Positions 34,040 to 42,460 of a stretch of DNA of 64,000 nt are shown one piece after another (the first letter of the stretch is position 1; every line of letters starts with the position of its first letter). The stretch is from Varibaculum prostatecancerukia (GTDB lineage: Bacteria > Actinomycetota > Actinomycetes > Actinomycetales > Actinomycetaceae), in the NCBI RefSeq assembly GCF_943169825.2, contig NZ_OW968402.1:1612001-1676000 (forward strand), written 5' to 3'. Made by a program: the position numbers and the translations under genes. The notes below the pieces were generated by a model. The model saw nothing but the letters and a program-made list of their open reading frames with translations. It did no database searches and was not told where the DNA came from.

Positions 34040-34155
34040 CTTGCGGCGCAGTTCATTTAAGGCACTCGCCGAAAACCAGTCATTTGTCGCTACTGCGAGT
34101 GTTGTGCCTGATACTTGTGGTACTTACTCAACTAGCGCTATGGAATAATTAGAAC

Positions 34156-34776
34156 ATGATTTCGCTAATGCTGGTAGATGACCAAACCCTGGTGCGACAA
34201 GCTTTAGCCAGTTTGCTTAGTTTAGAGGACGACCTCAAAGTTTCAGGGCAGGCTGACAACAACCAGGCAGCGTTACAGCAGCTGCGCGCCCTACAAAATA
34301 GTGGACAGGCAGTTGATGTGGCGTTGGTAGATATTGAGATGGGGTCAGATTCCGGACTGGATTTAACTCGCGAAATCAAACAGGCTTTCCCAGACACAAA
34401 AGTACTGATAGTAACGACTTTTGGTCGTCCCGGATATTTAAGCCGAGCGCTTGCGGCAGGAGCTAGCGGTTTTATTGTCAAAGACACCCCCGCGGATCAG
34501 CTGGTGAGCATTATTCGCAATATCTATGCGGGAGCTAAACATATTGACCCTAAATTGGCTGCCGATGCCCTAGCTCAAGGACCTAATCCTTTAACCCCGC
34601 GAGAAATCGAAACTCTGAACTGTGCCTTAGCTGGGGCTAGTATCGAGCAAATAGCGGCTACAGTTTTCCTAGCTCCCGGCACGGTACGTAATATCATTTC
34701 CGGTGCAATGACCAAGCTGGGAGCTAAAAGCAGAATCGAAGCTGCTCAAACCGCTAGCGCCGCCGGTTGGCTATAA
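34156..34776 (+). CDS. NarL/DesR-family response regulator
   Basis: 206 aa. The receiver domain has 'MLVDDQTLVRQA' at the start, phospho-acceptor Asp in 'DVALVDIEMGSDSG' near residue 54, and 'GFIVKDTPADQL'. The LuxR helix-turn-helix is at about 140-200 ('LTPREIETLNCAL', 'VFLAPGTVRNIISGAMTKL'). It presumably receives phosphate from the kinase at 32843 and controls the ABC exporter genes upstream. No ribosome site is obvious; the gap of 116 bp from the kinase may contain a second promoter. It converges with the YafQ gene, with stops 2 bp apart. Confidence 0.92.
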   Translation: MISLMLVDDQTLVRQALASLLSLEDDLKVSGQADNNQAALQQLRALQNSGQAVDVALVDIEMGSDSGLDLTREIKQAFPDTKVLIVTTFGRPGYLSRALAAGASGFIVKDTPADQLVSIIRNIYAGAKHIDPKLAADALAQGPNPLTPREIETLNCALAGASIEQIAATVFLAPGTVRNIISGAMTKLGAKSRIEAAQTASAAGWL

Positions 34777-34778
34777 TC

Positions 34779-35057
34779 CTACTGCAATAAGTCCGAGTGC
34801 GTTCCCGTTCGTGTTAGCGAAAGCTCAATTTGGTTAGAACTAATTTTATATATCAGTAGCCAATCAGGGCGGATATGACATTCGCGATGCCCCAACCAGT
34901 TTCCCGTTAGTGCGTGATCCTTTAGTGCTTTTGGAAGTGCTTCTCCAGCCGCTAACAGCCGGATAACGTCATCTAGCTCCTCTATGGGAAGCCCACGCCG
35001 AATAGCCTGCTTGTAGTCTTTCTTAAACCGGCTAGTCCATTGAATCTGGTAGCTCAT
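34779..35057 (-). CDS. yafQ: YafQ-family toxin (type II)
   Basis: 92 aa ribosome-dependent mRNA endonuclease of the RelE superfamily. Residues typical of YafQ are present: His in 'LKDHALTGNW', His and Asp-Trp in 'RECHIRPDWLLIYKI', and a C-terminal His in 'TRTGTHSDLL'. The start overlaps the antitoxin stop by 4 bp, the usual coupling for DinJ-YafQ. Free toxin would stop translation by cutting at in-frame codons on ribosomes; the antitoxin neutralises it. Confidence 0.92.
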   Translation of the reverse strand: MSYQIQWTSRFKKDYKQAIRRGLPIEELDDVIRLLAAGEALPKALKDHALTGNWLGHRECHIRPDWLLIYKISSNQIELSLTRTGTHSDLLQ

Positions 35058-35329
35058 GATTTTAGTTCTTTTAACGCCTCTTCGACATCCGAATAGCGTT
35101 TTGCATCTGGGTCAGCTAGTAATCTCTCTGCTTCTGTTAGAGCCATCTGGGTTTGATAGTTGGGCGATTTTTGACGGATTTCAAACGGAAATCCTCCCGC
35201 TTGGATAGCCTGACGCAAAAAAATATTAATCGCGGTAGTCATATTAACCCCTAGATTGCGAAAAATATCTTCGCTTTGCTGCTTAACATCTTTATCCATG
35301 CGTACACTGAAACTGGTAGTACCGGACAT
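35054..35329 (-). CDS. dinJ: DinJ/RelB-family antitoxin
   Basis: 91 aa from ATG 35329, which follows AGGAGAGAGG; a longer frame to 35350 would put the ribosome site inside the gene. The N-terminal ribbon-helix-helix ('TTSFSVRMDKDVKQQSEDI', 'LGVNMTTAINIFLRQAI') binds the operator, and the C-terminal part wraps the toxin. The 60 bp upstream (35330-35400) are AT-rich with repeated TAT/ATA steps and should hold the autoregulated promoter. Confidence 0.92.
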   Translation of the reverse strand: MSGTTSFSVRMDKDVKQQSEDIFRNLGVNMTTAINIFLRQAIQAGGFPFEIRQKSPNYQTQMALTEAERLLADPDAKRYSDVEEALKELKS

Positions 35330-35413
35330 AGCAAATCCTCTCTCCTGCAATAAAATACATCTATAATAAGTCTATTATCCAGGTATTAGATATGCAATAG
35401 CTATTAGTTTCTA

Positions 35414-37042
35414 CTAACTGAGGGGCAGGGTGAGGGTGAAGATGGCTCCTGAGGTGGCGCGATTTTCGCCTGTGACGCTGCCTCCGAGGGCTTCGGTCAA
35501 GGTTTTTACGATCGCCAGCCCTAGCCCGGAGGATTCTCCGGGCTGCCGCGCACTGTCGGCACGCACGAAGCGATCAAATAGGGTATCGGTAATCCGCTCG
35601 TCAATACCCGGTCCGTTATCGGCCACCTGCACCTGTACTTGCCGATCCGCCGTAAAGCCGGCGCTAACCTGTACTTTGGTTCCGGCAGGCGTGTGCTGTG
35701 CCGCATTTGAAAGCAGGTTAGAAAAAATCTGGGCGAGAGCGGATTCGCTGCCCGCTACCCTGGCTGCGGCCAATTCTTCCCCTATTTCCAGTTCCCAGAG
35801 GTGGTCGGGATAGGCAATCCGGACAGTCGTAAAAGTATCCACCAAGGCTCCCGCAATCGGCACTTCCTCTACCTGGGCACTTTGTCCGGCATCCATCCGC
35901 GCCAACAAAATCAAATCAGAAACTAGATCCGCGAGCCGCCCACTTTCCCTTTCGATCCGCTCGACTGCGTCTGCGGCCTCCTCTCCCAGGTTTTGCCGCG
36001 CCAATAGCTGGGCGTATCCACTGATAGCAGCGACGGGGGTGCGTAGTTCATGAGAGGCGTCAGCTACAAATTGGCGCAGCTGCGCCTCGCTATCCTCCCG
36101 TAGTTTCAGCGAGGTTTCGACATGTTCGAGGGCGCGGTTCAAAGAGCGCCCGAGCTGGGCGGCCTCCGAGTCTTCCCGGGTAACTGCGTCTTCAACCCGC
36201 GCAGGTAGCTTAGCTTCGTTTTGGAGATCGACGGTTTCAACTTTTCGCGCTACCCGTTCCACCTGGGCTAGATCCCGCAGTTCCCGGCGCACCAGGAATC
36301 GCGCCAAAAAGTAGGCGCCTAGCAGAGCCGCGAGCGATCCTAAAGTGTAAAAGAGGGTAAAGGAACGCAGAGTTTGATTTACTTCCCGCAGCGGGATTCC
36401 GCTGGCGATCTGGGCAGTGCCACCGGGGCTACTCACCGAGCGCAGTACCACTCGATAATCGCCTAGCGAAATCAGGTGAACATTTTGGGGATGAGCAACT
36501 GAATGTGCCAACACCTGCTGCACCTGGGCGCTGTTCAACTGGCGCGAGCCTTCTTTCGGGCTAGCTACTAAAGAGGTCGCCTGACTGCCTTGATAGATGA
36601 GGCTAAATGAACCGGCTGTTATTCCCGGGAAATCCCGTCCTGGGTGCGGTTTCTCCGGTTTGTCGACATGCTCTCCCTCGCCGTCTTTGCCATGCGGATC
36701 AGGGAGTTTATTCGCGTGCGGTGTATCTTTTGCCAGCTGATCCGCCGGTTTTCCCTTGGGAGATTTTCCCTGTTGCGCGCTTTCCTTCTCCACGTTTAAA
36801 GGAGTTCCTAAAACCTCTTTTCCCTGGCCAGCCCGGGCGATCTGGGCGAGTTGATTCACAGATTGGTTAAGTGAAGTGTCGAGTTGAGTATAGAGGGCGC
36901 TTCGCAGCGTGAGTCCCGCGAAAGTTCCTACCACCGCGAGCACCAGCAGGCACACCCCTAGCACCATCACCGGTAGGCGGCGCGAAAGACGACGTGAGGG
37001 GGCGCGTAAAAACCGGCCCCTATTGCGTCTGTTATTAGCCAC
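35414..37042 (-). CDS. Sensor histidine kinase with charged His/Asp/Lys-rich sensor loop
   Basis: 542 aa. Helix 1 (about 24-48) and helix 2 (about 226-250) enclose an extracytoplasmic region of nearly 180 residues. Its first part (about 80-138) is low-complexity and rich in Lys, Asp, His, Gly and Pro ('DPHGKDGEGEHVDKPEKPH'), possibly metal-responsive. Then come a HAMP domain, the His box 'ADASHELRTPVAAISGY' near residue 333, the N box 'FSNLLSNAAQHTP', and G boxes 'VADNGPGID' and 'SSGLGLAIVKTL'. It overlaps the upstream regulator gene by 8 bp. Relatives are the TcrY/MprB-like kinases of actinobacteria; the signal is unknown. Confidence 0.92.
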   Translation of the reverse strand: MANNRRNRGRFLRAPSRRLSRRLPVMVLGVCLLVLAVVGTFAGLTLRSALYTQLDTSLNQSVNQLAQIARAGQGKEVLGTPLNVEKESAQQGKSPKGKPADQLAKDTPHANKLPDPHGKDGEGEHVDKPEKPHPGRDFPGITAGSFSLIYQGSQATSLVASPKEGSRQLNSAQVQQVLAHSVAHPQNVHLISLGDYRVVLRSVSSPGGTAQIASGIPLREVNQTLRSFTLFYTLGSLAALLGAYFLARFLVRRELRDLAQVERVARKVETVDLQNEAKLPARVEDAVTREDSEAAQLGRSLNRALEHVETSLKLREDSEAQLRQFVADASHELRTPVAAISGYAQLLARQNLGEEAADAVERIERESGRLADLVSDLILLARMDAGQSAQVEEVPIAGALVDTFTTVRIAYPDHLWELEIGEELAAARVAGSESALAQIFSNLLSNAAQHTPAGTKVQVSAGFTADRQVQVQVADNGPGIDERITDTLFDRFVRADSARQPGESSGLGLAIVKTLTEALGGSVTGENRATSGAIFTLTLPLS

Positions 37043-37787
37043 GCGCCTGCTCCGAACGCATCACGTACCCTACTGCCCGCACGGTTTCAATCAATGGTTC
37101 TGTCTCCTGGTCGATCTTTTTTCGCAGGTATGAGATATAAAGTTCCACTACGCTGGCTTTGCCGCCGAAATCAAAATGCCAGACGGCATCCAGGATCTGT
37201 TCTTTGCTAAGGACCCGATCACAATTTTCCATCAGGTAGCGACACAGTTCGAACTCGGTTTTTGTTAGCTCGATTGGCTTTCCTGCCCGGCTAACCTGGC
37301 GGCTATCTACCTTCATTTCTAGATCTTTTACCCGCAGCACCTGCTCTTTGGGGTCATTTTCATCAGCGAAACCGCTGCGGCGCAATAGTGCCTCTAGGCG
37401 CAACTCTACTTCGGTCAAATCGAAGGGCTTGGTTACATAATCGTCTGCTCCCGAGCGTAGACCCGCGATTTTATCGGCGATAGCATCCTTAGCGGTAAGC
37501 ATTAGCACCGGAATATCCTCCCGCTCACGCCGGATCCGCTCCATCGCTTCAAAACCGTCCATTACCGGCATCATCACGTCCATCACTACCGCGTCCGGGC
37601 GCTGTTTTCTGGCCAGCTGTACCGCCTGGAATCCATCATTAGCGGTGAAGGTTTCCCAACCTTGGATGCTTAGAGCCTGCGCCAATAGGTCGGCTAATAA
37701 TTTTTCATCATCCACGATCAGGATTCGGGGCACCTGGCCTGCCCGCGCCAAACCAGAGGCACGGGCAGACTTTGTTTCAGTTTCCAT
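37035..37787 (-). CDS. OmpR/PhoB-family response regulator
   Basis: 250 aa with a 20-residue leader before the receiver domain ('RILIVDDEKLLADLL'), phospho-acceptor Asp in 'DAVVMDVMMPVMDG' near residue 71, 'DDYVTKPFDLTEVE', and a winged helix ending 'TVRAVGYVMRSE'. First gene of a two-gene operon with the kinase. It starts 39 bp after the low-complexity membrane protein gene ends, so all three may be on one transcript driven from 38.5 kb. Confidence 0.95.
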   Translation of the reverse strand: METETKSARASGLARAGQVPRILIVDDEKLLADLLAQALSIQGWETFTANDGFQAVQLARKQRPDAVVMDVMMPVMDGFEAMERIRREREDIPVLMLTAKDAIADKIAGLRSGADDYVTKPFDLTEVELRLEALLRRSGFADENDPKEQVLRVKDLEMKVDSRQVSRAGKPIELTKTEFELCRYLMENCDRVLSKEQILDAVWHFDFGGKASVVELYISYLRKKIDQETEPLIETVRAVGYVMRSEQARG

Positions 37788-37826
37788 GTCTTAATTATGC
37801 CTTTACCTTGAGCTGTTCAGGTGGCT

Positions 37827-38510
37827 TTAGCTGTTATTGGAGGGCGCGATGCTATGGTTTTGAAAGTCGCCTGTCCCCCCAATACCGTTTTCGGAATTGC
37901 TTTGTTTCTGCTGGTTTTGCGGTTTTTGGTTCTGATTGTCCTGCGGCGGTTGTGACTCTTGCCCATTTTGGTTTTGCCCGTCGGGTGCCATCTGGTCGTA
38001 TTGTCCTCCCGGGGCGTTTTGCCCCGGCTTCCTAGGACCGCAAGGCCCCAGATCGCCACCTCTTCGCCCGTCAGGAGCCATCTGTCCGCCGTGACCCGGA
38101 GGCATATGTCCGCGAGGGCCTTCATTTGAGATTGCCATTCCCGATCCCATGCCTCCCATAAACAGAAGGATTGCCGCTCCCACCAGGGTCACTGCTTTAA
38201 CCCAGGTTTTTTTGAAAAAAGTGGCAATTTTTCCGGTCTCAGCGCCGGTTTCCTTCGCGAAGGCTTCCGGCTGGAAACTCTCTTGGGTGAGGGGCACTGC
38301 CGACGCTCCGGACTGCGCGCCCGCAGGGGGCACTGGTTGCCTGGATTCAGTTTTTGGTTCAGTTTCCTGCTCGGTTTCCATCGACTGGGTTCCGTGAGCT
38401 GCCAAAGCAGGCTCGGGGGCATCCTGATCATTTTCCTGCTCGGGCAACCGCTCAGTAACTTTACCGTCTTGCTCTAGATTTTCTTCCTTTGCTTCATTTT
38501 CGGGATTCAT
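37827..38510 (-). CDS. Membrane-anchored low-complexity protein of unknown function
   Basis: 227 aa, not recognised. Residues 1-95 are acidic, Glu/Gln/Pro-rich and cytoplasmic; a single helix lies at about 107-128 ('VKAVTLVGAAILLFMGGMGS'); the remaining 100 residues should be outside and are Gly, Gln, Asn, Pro and Asp-rich. The outer part has short repeats: 'MPPGHGGQMAPDG' and 'YDQMAPDGQNQNG', then Gln/Asn-rich text. One cysteine occurs in 'LGPCGPRKPG'. The gene is directly upstream of the OmpR-type regulator and kinase, so it may be a target or an accessory sensor of that system. Strong compositional bias means similarity searches will be of little use. Confidence 0.72.
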   Translation of the reverse strand: MNPENEAKEENLEQDGKVTERLPEQENDQDAPEPALAAHGTQSMETEQETEPKTESRQPVPPAGAQSGASAVPLTQESFQPEAFAKETGAETGKIATFFKKTWVKAVTLVGAAILLFMGGMGSGMAISNEGPRGHMPPGHGGQMAPDGRRGGDLGPCGPRKPGQNAPGGQYDQMAPDGQNQNGQESQPPQDNQNQKPQNQQKQSNSENGIGGTGDFQNHSIAPSNNS

Positions 38511-38525
38511 TTTTCCTCCTAAGTT

Positions 38526-38558
38526 GTTTCTTTAACTAACATCTTTAAGTTAAGAAAC
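38526..38558. promoter_or_regulatory. Inverted repeat in promoter of the low-complexity protein gene
   Basis: GTTTCTTTAACT (38526-38537) and AGTTAAGAAAC (38548-38558) are complementary over 11 bases with one bulged T. The element starts 16 bp before the start codon of the gene read leftward, close to the expected ribosome site and promoter. It could be a binding site for the adjacent OmpR-type regulator or an mRNA hairpin over the translation start. Confidence 0.45.
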
Positions 38559-38718
38559 TGATTTATGAGGCTAGGAAGAAAAACCTATGAATTTGCTATG
38601 GATATTTTTCGCTGCGCGAATAGCCTTTCGTTAGCACCCGGAATTACCTATCTGAACAGCCGTTTTACCTTTACTGAGGATGCTTGAAAGTAATACTCAG
38701 AACCCGGAACCCGGGACA

Positions 38719-39120
38719 TTATTTTGTGGGCCGGTTCGCACAGTTGGCACAGAGGCCGAAAATATCTGCCATATGTTCGATATCGCTGAACTGGTAGCGC
38801 TGAGAAATTTCGGAAATCCACTGTTCTAACTGGTCATCTTGGATATCGACGGTGTATCCACAGCTGCGACACACCAGGTGGTGATGGTGTCGGCGCGCCG
38901 CACACCGCCGATAAAGGGTTTCGCCCCCTTCCGAACGCAAGCTATCCAGCTCTCCTACCTCGGTTAGGGTCTGCAGGTTCCGATACACCGTAGCTAGTCC
39001 CACGGTTTGCCCGGCACCCATTAGGGCAGCATGCACTTGCTGGGCGGAGCGAAAATCGGTTTCATCAGCCATAATCGCCATGATCGCGTCTCGCTGCCGG
39101 GTTTTACGCTGCATTGCCAT
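38719..39120 (-). CDS. zur: Zur/FurB-type Fur-family metalloregulator
   Basis: 133 aa repressor that most likely senses zinc. The DNA-binding domain includes 'FRSAQQVHAALMGAGQTVG' and 'LATVYRNLQTL'; the metal domain has 'RHHHHLVCRSCG' and 'LCANCA', the two Cys pairs of the structural zinc site, and His/Glu positions ('DIEHMADIFG') of the regulatory site. The wording is closest to actinobacterial FurB/Zur rather than FurA, by my recollection of the family. It follows holA by 27 bp on the same strand and is probably the last gene of the comEA-comEC-holA run. No zinc transporter is nearby. Confidence 0.88.
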   Translation of the reverse strand: MAMQRKTRQRDAIMAIMADETDFRSAQQVHAALMGAGQTVGLATVYRNLQTLTEVGELDSLRSEGGETLYRRCAARRHHHHLVCRSCGYTVDIQDDQLEQWISEISQRYQFSDIEHMADIFGLCANCANRPTK

Positions 39121-39147
39121 TGCTTCTTTTCCCTACTTTCCCGCCCT

Positions 39148-40116
39148 TTAACGCTGCCGCAGCTGGCAAATTTTCCTGACTGCTGCCTCGAGGGCATATT
39201 GCGGATCCCGGCTAGCGCCTTTAGCGTCCTCGTCTGCTTGCGCAATAATTTTAATCGCTGCCGCTAATTGTGAATCTTTCCATCCGCGCACTTCCCGCCG
39301 AGCTTTTTCCACCTGCCAAGGTGCCATTCCCAGCTGGGCAGGGTTTATTCCCCGCACGCTCACTTTTGCCAGGTTGCGAAACTTGAGTGCGAGCGCACCC
39401 CCGATCGCGACCGGCTCCACCCCGGAAGAAAACGCTTGTCGTAGCAGCACTAGGGCGCGCGAAAGATTCCCCACCGCTGCTGCATCGGCCACGTTAAAGC
39501 CAGTAGCTCCTACCCGCGAACCATAGAACTGCTGCACTGCCTGCAAAGTTACCGCCTGCGGATAGTCAGAAACTAACTGGCGAGCAGCGCCGATTAGTTC
39601 CGCCAAATCCCCACCTAGCGCATCTACTAGCAGCTGTGCCCCAGCTGGCTCTATGCGTCCGCCGACCGTGCGCACTTCTTCAACTACTAAGGCAAGTTTG
39701 TCGCGGGCATTCTTTACTTTCGCAACTTTAACTTCCCTAGCTCCTGCCTTCTTTATCTTGTCTACCTGGCGTTTTCCTTTATTAGTGCCATCGTGGAGCG
39801 CTACCACCCAGCAATCAGGTTGCGGGGTCACCAGATAGGCGGCCAAGTCCTCACCCAAAGCTTCATCAGCGGATTCAAAATCAGGAATCACCAACAGGCG
39901 GGCTTCCCCAAACAAAGAGGGCGAAGTCAAAGAATCCAGGGATCCTACTTGATACCCGGCAGCGGTCACCTCAGTCACTGCTAGAGCCGGATCCTGGTTT
40001 CGTCCCAGTTGTTTCAAGCGGGTCAGCGCCCGATCTGCCAGCAGTTTTTCTGGTCCGCGAATCAATACTGCGGATTCCAGGGTGCAATCGCGCCAACTCA
40101 TCTGCTTTGAGACCAT
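39148..40116 (-). CDS. holA: DNA polymerase III subunit delta
   Basis: 322 aa clamp-loader subunit that opens the beta clamp. The N-terminal AAA-like domain has 'ESAVLIRGPEKLLADRAL'; the family's lack of a working ATP site is expected for delta. Middle and C-terminal domains follow ('LVDALGGDLAELIGAARQL', 'KARREVRGWKDSQLAAAI'). ATG 40116 overlaps comEC by 19 bp; ATG 40101 is equally plausible. The comEA-comEC-holA order is common in Gram-positives. Confidence 0.93.
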   Translation of the reverse strand: MVSKQMSWRDCTLESAVLIRGPEKLLADRALTRLKQLGRNQDPALAVTEVTAAGYQVGSLDSLTSPSLFGEARLLVIPDFESADEALGEDLAAYLVTPQPDCWVVALHDGTNKGKRQVDKIKKAGAREVKVAKVKNARDKLALVVEEVRTVGGRIEPAGAQLLVDALGGDLAELIGAARQLVSDYPQAVTLQAVQQFYGSRVGATGFNVADAAAVGNLSRALVLLRQAFSSGVEPVAIGGALALKFRNLAKVSVRGINPAQLGMAPWQVEKARREVRGWKDSQLAAAIKIIAQADEDAKGASRDPQYALEAAVRKICQLRQR

Positions 40117-41711
40117 GCTTCAACATTGCCACCGATCCTGGTTTTTGGAAAGTAGCAACGAAAAATAAAGGTCACCCCGCAGGCAACTGCGACTAAAGCT
40201 AAAATCCCGGGGATTCCTTGCGGCCAGGGCAGGATCGCAAAGGGGTTACTGGCAACCCCGCGAGCTACCATCATCACCCAGGTGCACCCGACTCCTAAGG
40301 TTTTAGCTAGTAAAGTACCTGGTAGCGGCAAGAACGTCAGGCAGGCACCTCCCCAAATCAACAGGGTTACCACCGGAGCTATCGCCACATTGGCCGCTAC
40401 GGTTAGGGTGTTGATTCCGGGACGGATTAGCAGTTCTCCCGGCAAGCAAGCTAGCTGTGCCACCAGGCTAACTGCGCTAACCGCCAGAAAAGCCGCTAAA
40501 AACTTTCCCAAAAGCGCGCGATATTTTTCAGGTATTACCCGAGCTATCCGACCGCTTCCCTTTCTTTCCAGCGATTTCAGTTTTTCTTGTAACGTTTCCT
40601 CTACCGGTTTAGCGACCAGCACAATCGCGGCAGTGGCACTAACTGAGAGTAAAAATCCGGCATCCTGACCGAAGGCGGGTTCAAAAATTAGGAGCCCGAT
40701 TACGGCCGTTTCTAGGGCGCTAAAAGAACGGGGTTCCCTACCCCTAGCTAAAGCCAGCACACTCACCATACCCATTACCGCTGCGCGCAGCAGTGACGGC
40801 GCCGGCCCCAACAGTAGGCAGTAGCCCACTAAAAGGCTCCCACACGCCACCAGACGCCAGCGCCGTCCAAGACCAGCAGTAAGCAGTGCCACTAGGGACA
40901 GCAACACAGAAATATGCATCCCCGATACACAGGTAATATGCACAATTCCCGCAGTTTTCAGCGCTTCGGTATCCGCGGAGGCATCGGCGCGGATACCCAG
41001 GATCATGGCCGGCAGCAGCATAGCTGCTGCCGGGGATTTTGCGGCTATCAGTTTCTCTTTCAGCCTGGCCGCGAACTTTTGTTTGAGGGCCGCCGCACCG
41101 CGCGGCTCGGCTCGAATTTTTGGGGTAGCCATGATTTGGGCGGGAATCTCAAACAGAGTATTTGCGCTGGTAAAATCGCTTATTTCTAGGTTGCTCTTCC
41201 CGGTGCGATGCGGTCTTTCCAGTTTCAGGCTGGTTTCTAGGACGGTTCCGCGCGGATAAGCCGTTAGATGCTGGCCGAAGGCCACCACTTTCAGGCGGGT
41301 TTTAACCGCCGGGGCAGGCGGCAATCTAGCTTCTAATAGCTGTAACTGGGTTATTTGTTGGTCACTGCCGGGCGCATATTTTCGCGGCGGCCCTTCTACC
41401 ATTGCTAACACTCGAACTTTGGAGATCTCCCCCTGCCAAGCGCGCGCTAAAGGATCCGCTGCAATCTGCCTAGCGGCCTGCGAAACCGATAAACCGACCG
41501 CACCAAATGCGGCTACCGCCAGGGCTAAGGTTAACCCTACCGGTGCTAAACGCTGGAAATAAACGGCGATCAGCAGCGCTGCCGCTACCACCAGGGCTAA
41601 GGCACTGATAATCGGTTCTAGGTCCAGGGGTAAGGCCGGTAGGATCAGCGTCCCTAACCAGGCAGATACCGCTGCTGGCAATAACCGTAAATCCAGGACT
41701 CGAGAGTTCAC
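40098..41711 (-). CDS. comEC: ComEC/Rec2-type DNA uptake channel
   Basis: 537 aa polytopic membrane protein with roughly ten helices. It contains the DUF4131-like N-terminal part and the Competence core ('TAGIVHITCVSGMHISVLLS', 'LGPAPSLLRAAVMGMVSVLA'), with the conserved G-x-H and R segments. It ends shortly after the last helix, so the C-terminal metallo-beta-lactamase-type nuclease domain of longer ComEC proteins (750-800 aa) is missing; short forms occur in actinobacteria. It starts with GTG 9 bp after comEA. In competent bacteria it moves single-stranded DNA across the membrane; no type IV pilus or comF genes are seen here. Confidence 0.92.
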   Translation of the reverse strand: MNSRVLDLRLLPAAVSAWLGTLILPALPLDLEPIISALALVVAAALLIAVYFQRLAPVGLTLALAVAAFGAVGLSVSQAARQIAADPLARAWQGEISKVRVLAMVEGPPRKYAPGSDQQITQLQLLEARLPPAPAVKTRLKVVAFGQHLTAYPRGTVLETSLKLERPHRTGKSNLEISDFTSANTLFEIPAQIMATPKIRAEPRGAAALKQKFAARLKEKLIAAKSPAAAMLLPAMILGIRADASADTEALKTAGIVHITCVSGMHISVLLSLVALLTAGLGRRWRLVACGSLLVGYCLLLGPAPSLLRAAVMGMVSVLALARGREPRSFSALETAVIGLLIFEPAFGQDAGFLLSVSATAAIVLVAKPVEETLQEKLKSLERKGSGRIARVIPEKYRALLGKFLAAFLAVSAVSLVAQLACLPGELLIRPGINTLTVAANVAIAPVVTLLIWGGACLTFLPLPGTLLAKTLGVGCTWVMMVARGVASNPFAILPWPQGIPGILALVAVACGVTFIFRCYFPKTRIGGNVEAWSQSR

Positions 41712-41719
41712 ATTTACGC

Positions 41720-42460
41720 CTAGACTTTGATTAACTCCGCCAAGGCAGCATATTTCTTTTCTCCGATTCCCGAAACATTCTTTAAGTCCTCAATGTTTTG
41801 GAATCGCCCCTGCTCCTTGCGATAAGCCACTATCCGTTGCGCCAAGGCCTCCCCCACTCCGGGGAGCTGTTCTAACTGTTCTTTGGAGGCATCATTGATA
41901 GAAATTTTGCCCCCAGACCCCGCAGCTGCCCCTTCGCCCTCACTGTTTTCCCCTGCGCTAGCTCCGCCACTATCGCTGCCTGCACTTTCATCAATCCCCA
42001 CTCGAATCTGCTCCCCATCACTGACTTTGCGCGCCAGGTTCAGCTCCGATAAATCCGTCCCCGCAAGCGCACCCCCGGCGGCTTTAATCGCGTCTTGTAC
42101 CCGGGCAGAAGCGTCCAGGCGCACCACGCCCGGTTTATTCACTTTTCCCACTACATCCACCAGCACCGCCCCACTCGTTGCCGGGGCAGACGCCGATGAG
42201 GAACTGAAACTACTAGCCGGTAAAGAAGCACTGCTTTTAGGGGTTTTACTTTGTGACCAGCCCGCCAGCACCGCCACGATGACCATGACAACCAGCGCTA
42301 CCGCCACTATTTGTGGAGAGGGTACCAGGCGCGCCCGCAAACCCCCTGCAGGAGAGCGTAACCGCCCCTCAGCCTGGGCTAAAAGTTTTTCCCCCTGTGC
42401 GACGCTGCGAGTGGCCTGGCGAAACTGCGCGCGGGTATAGCTGGATTTTTCCTGATCCAT
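41720..42460 (-). CDS. comEA: ComEA-type DNA receptor
   Basis: 246 aa membrane-anchored DNA-binding protein. A cytoplasmic part of about 48 residues is followed by one helix (about 49-67, 'QIVAVALVVMVIVAVLAGW'), a Ser/Ala linker, a SLBB domain ('VVGKVNKPGVVRLDASARV'), another Ser/Gly/Glu linker, and two C-terminal helix-hairpin-helix motifs ('LEQLPGVGEALAQRIVAYR', 'LKNVSGIGEKKYAAL'). The HhH motifs bind double-stranded DNA outside the cell. It is first in the comEA-comEC-holA operon. Confidence 0.95.
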   Translation of the reverse strand: MDQEKSSYTRAQFRQATRSVAQGEKLLAQAEGRLRSPAGGLRARLVPSPQIVAVALVVMVIVAVLAGWSQSKTPKSSASLPASSFSSSSASAPATSGAVLVDVVGKVNKPGVVRLDASARVQDAIKAAGGALAGTDLSELNLARKVSDGEQIRVGIDESAGSDSGGASAGENSEGEGAAAGSGGKISINDASKEQLEQLPGVGEALAQRIVAYRKEQGRFQNIEDLKNVSGIGEKKYAALAELIKV

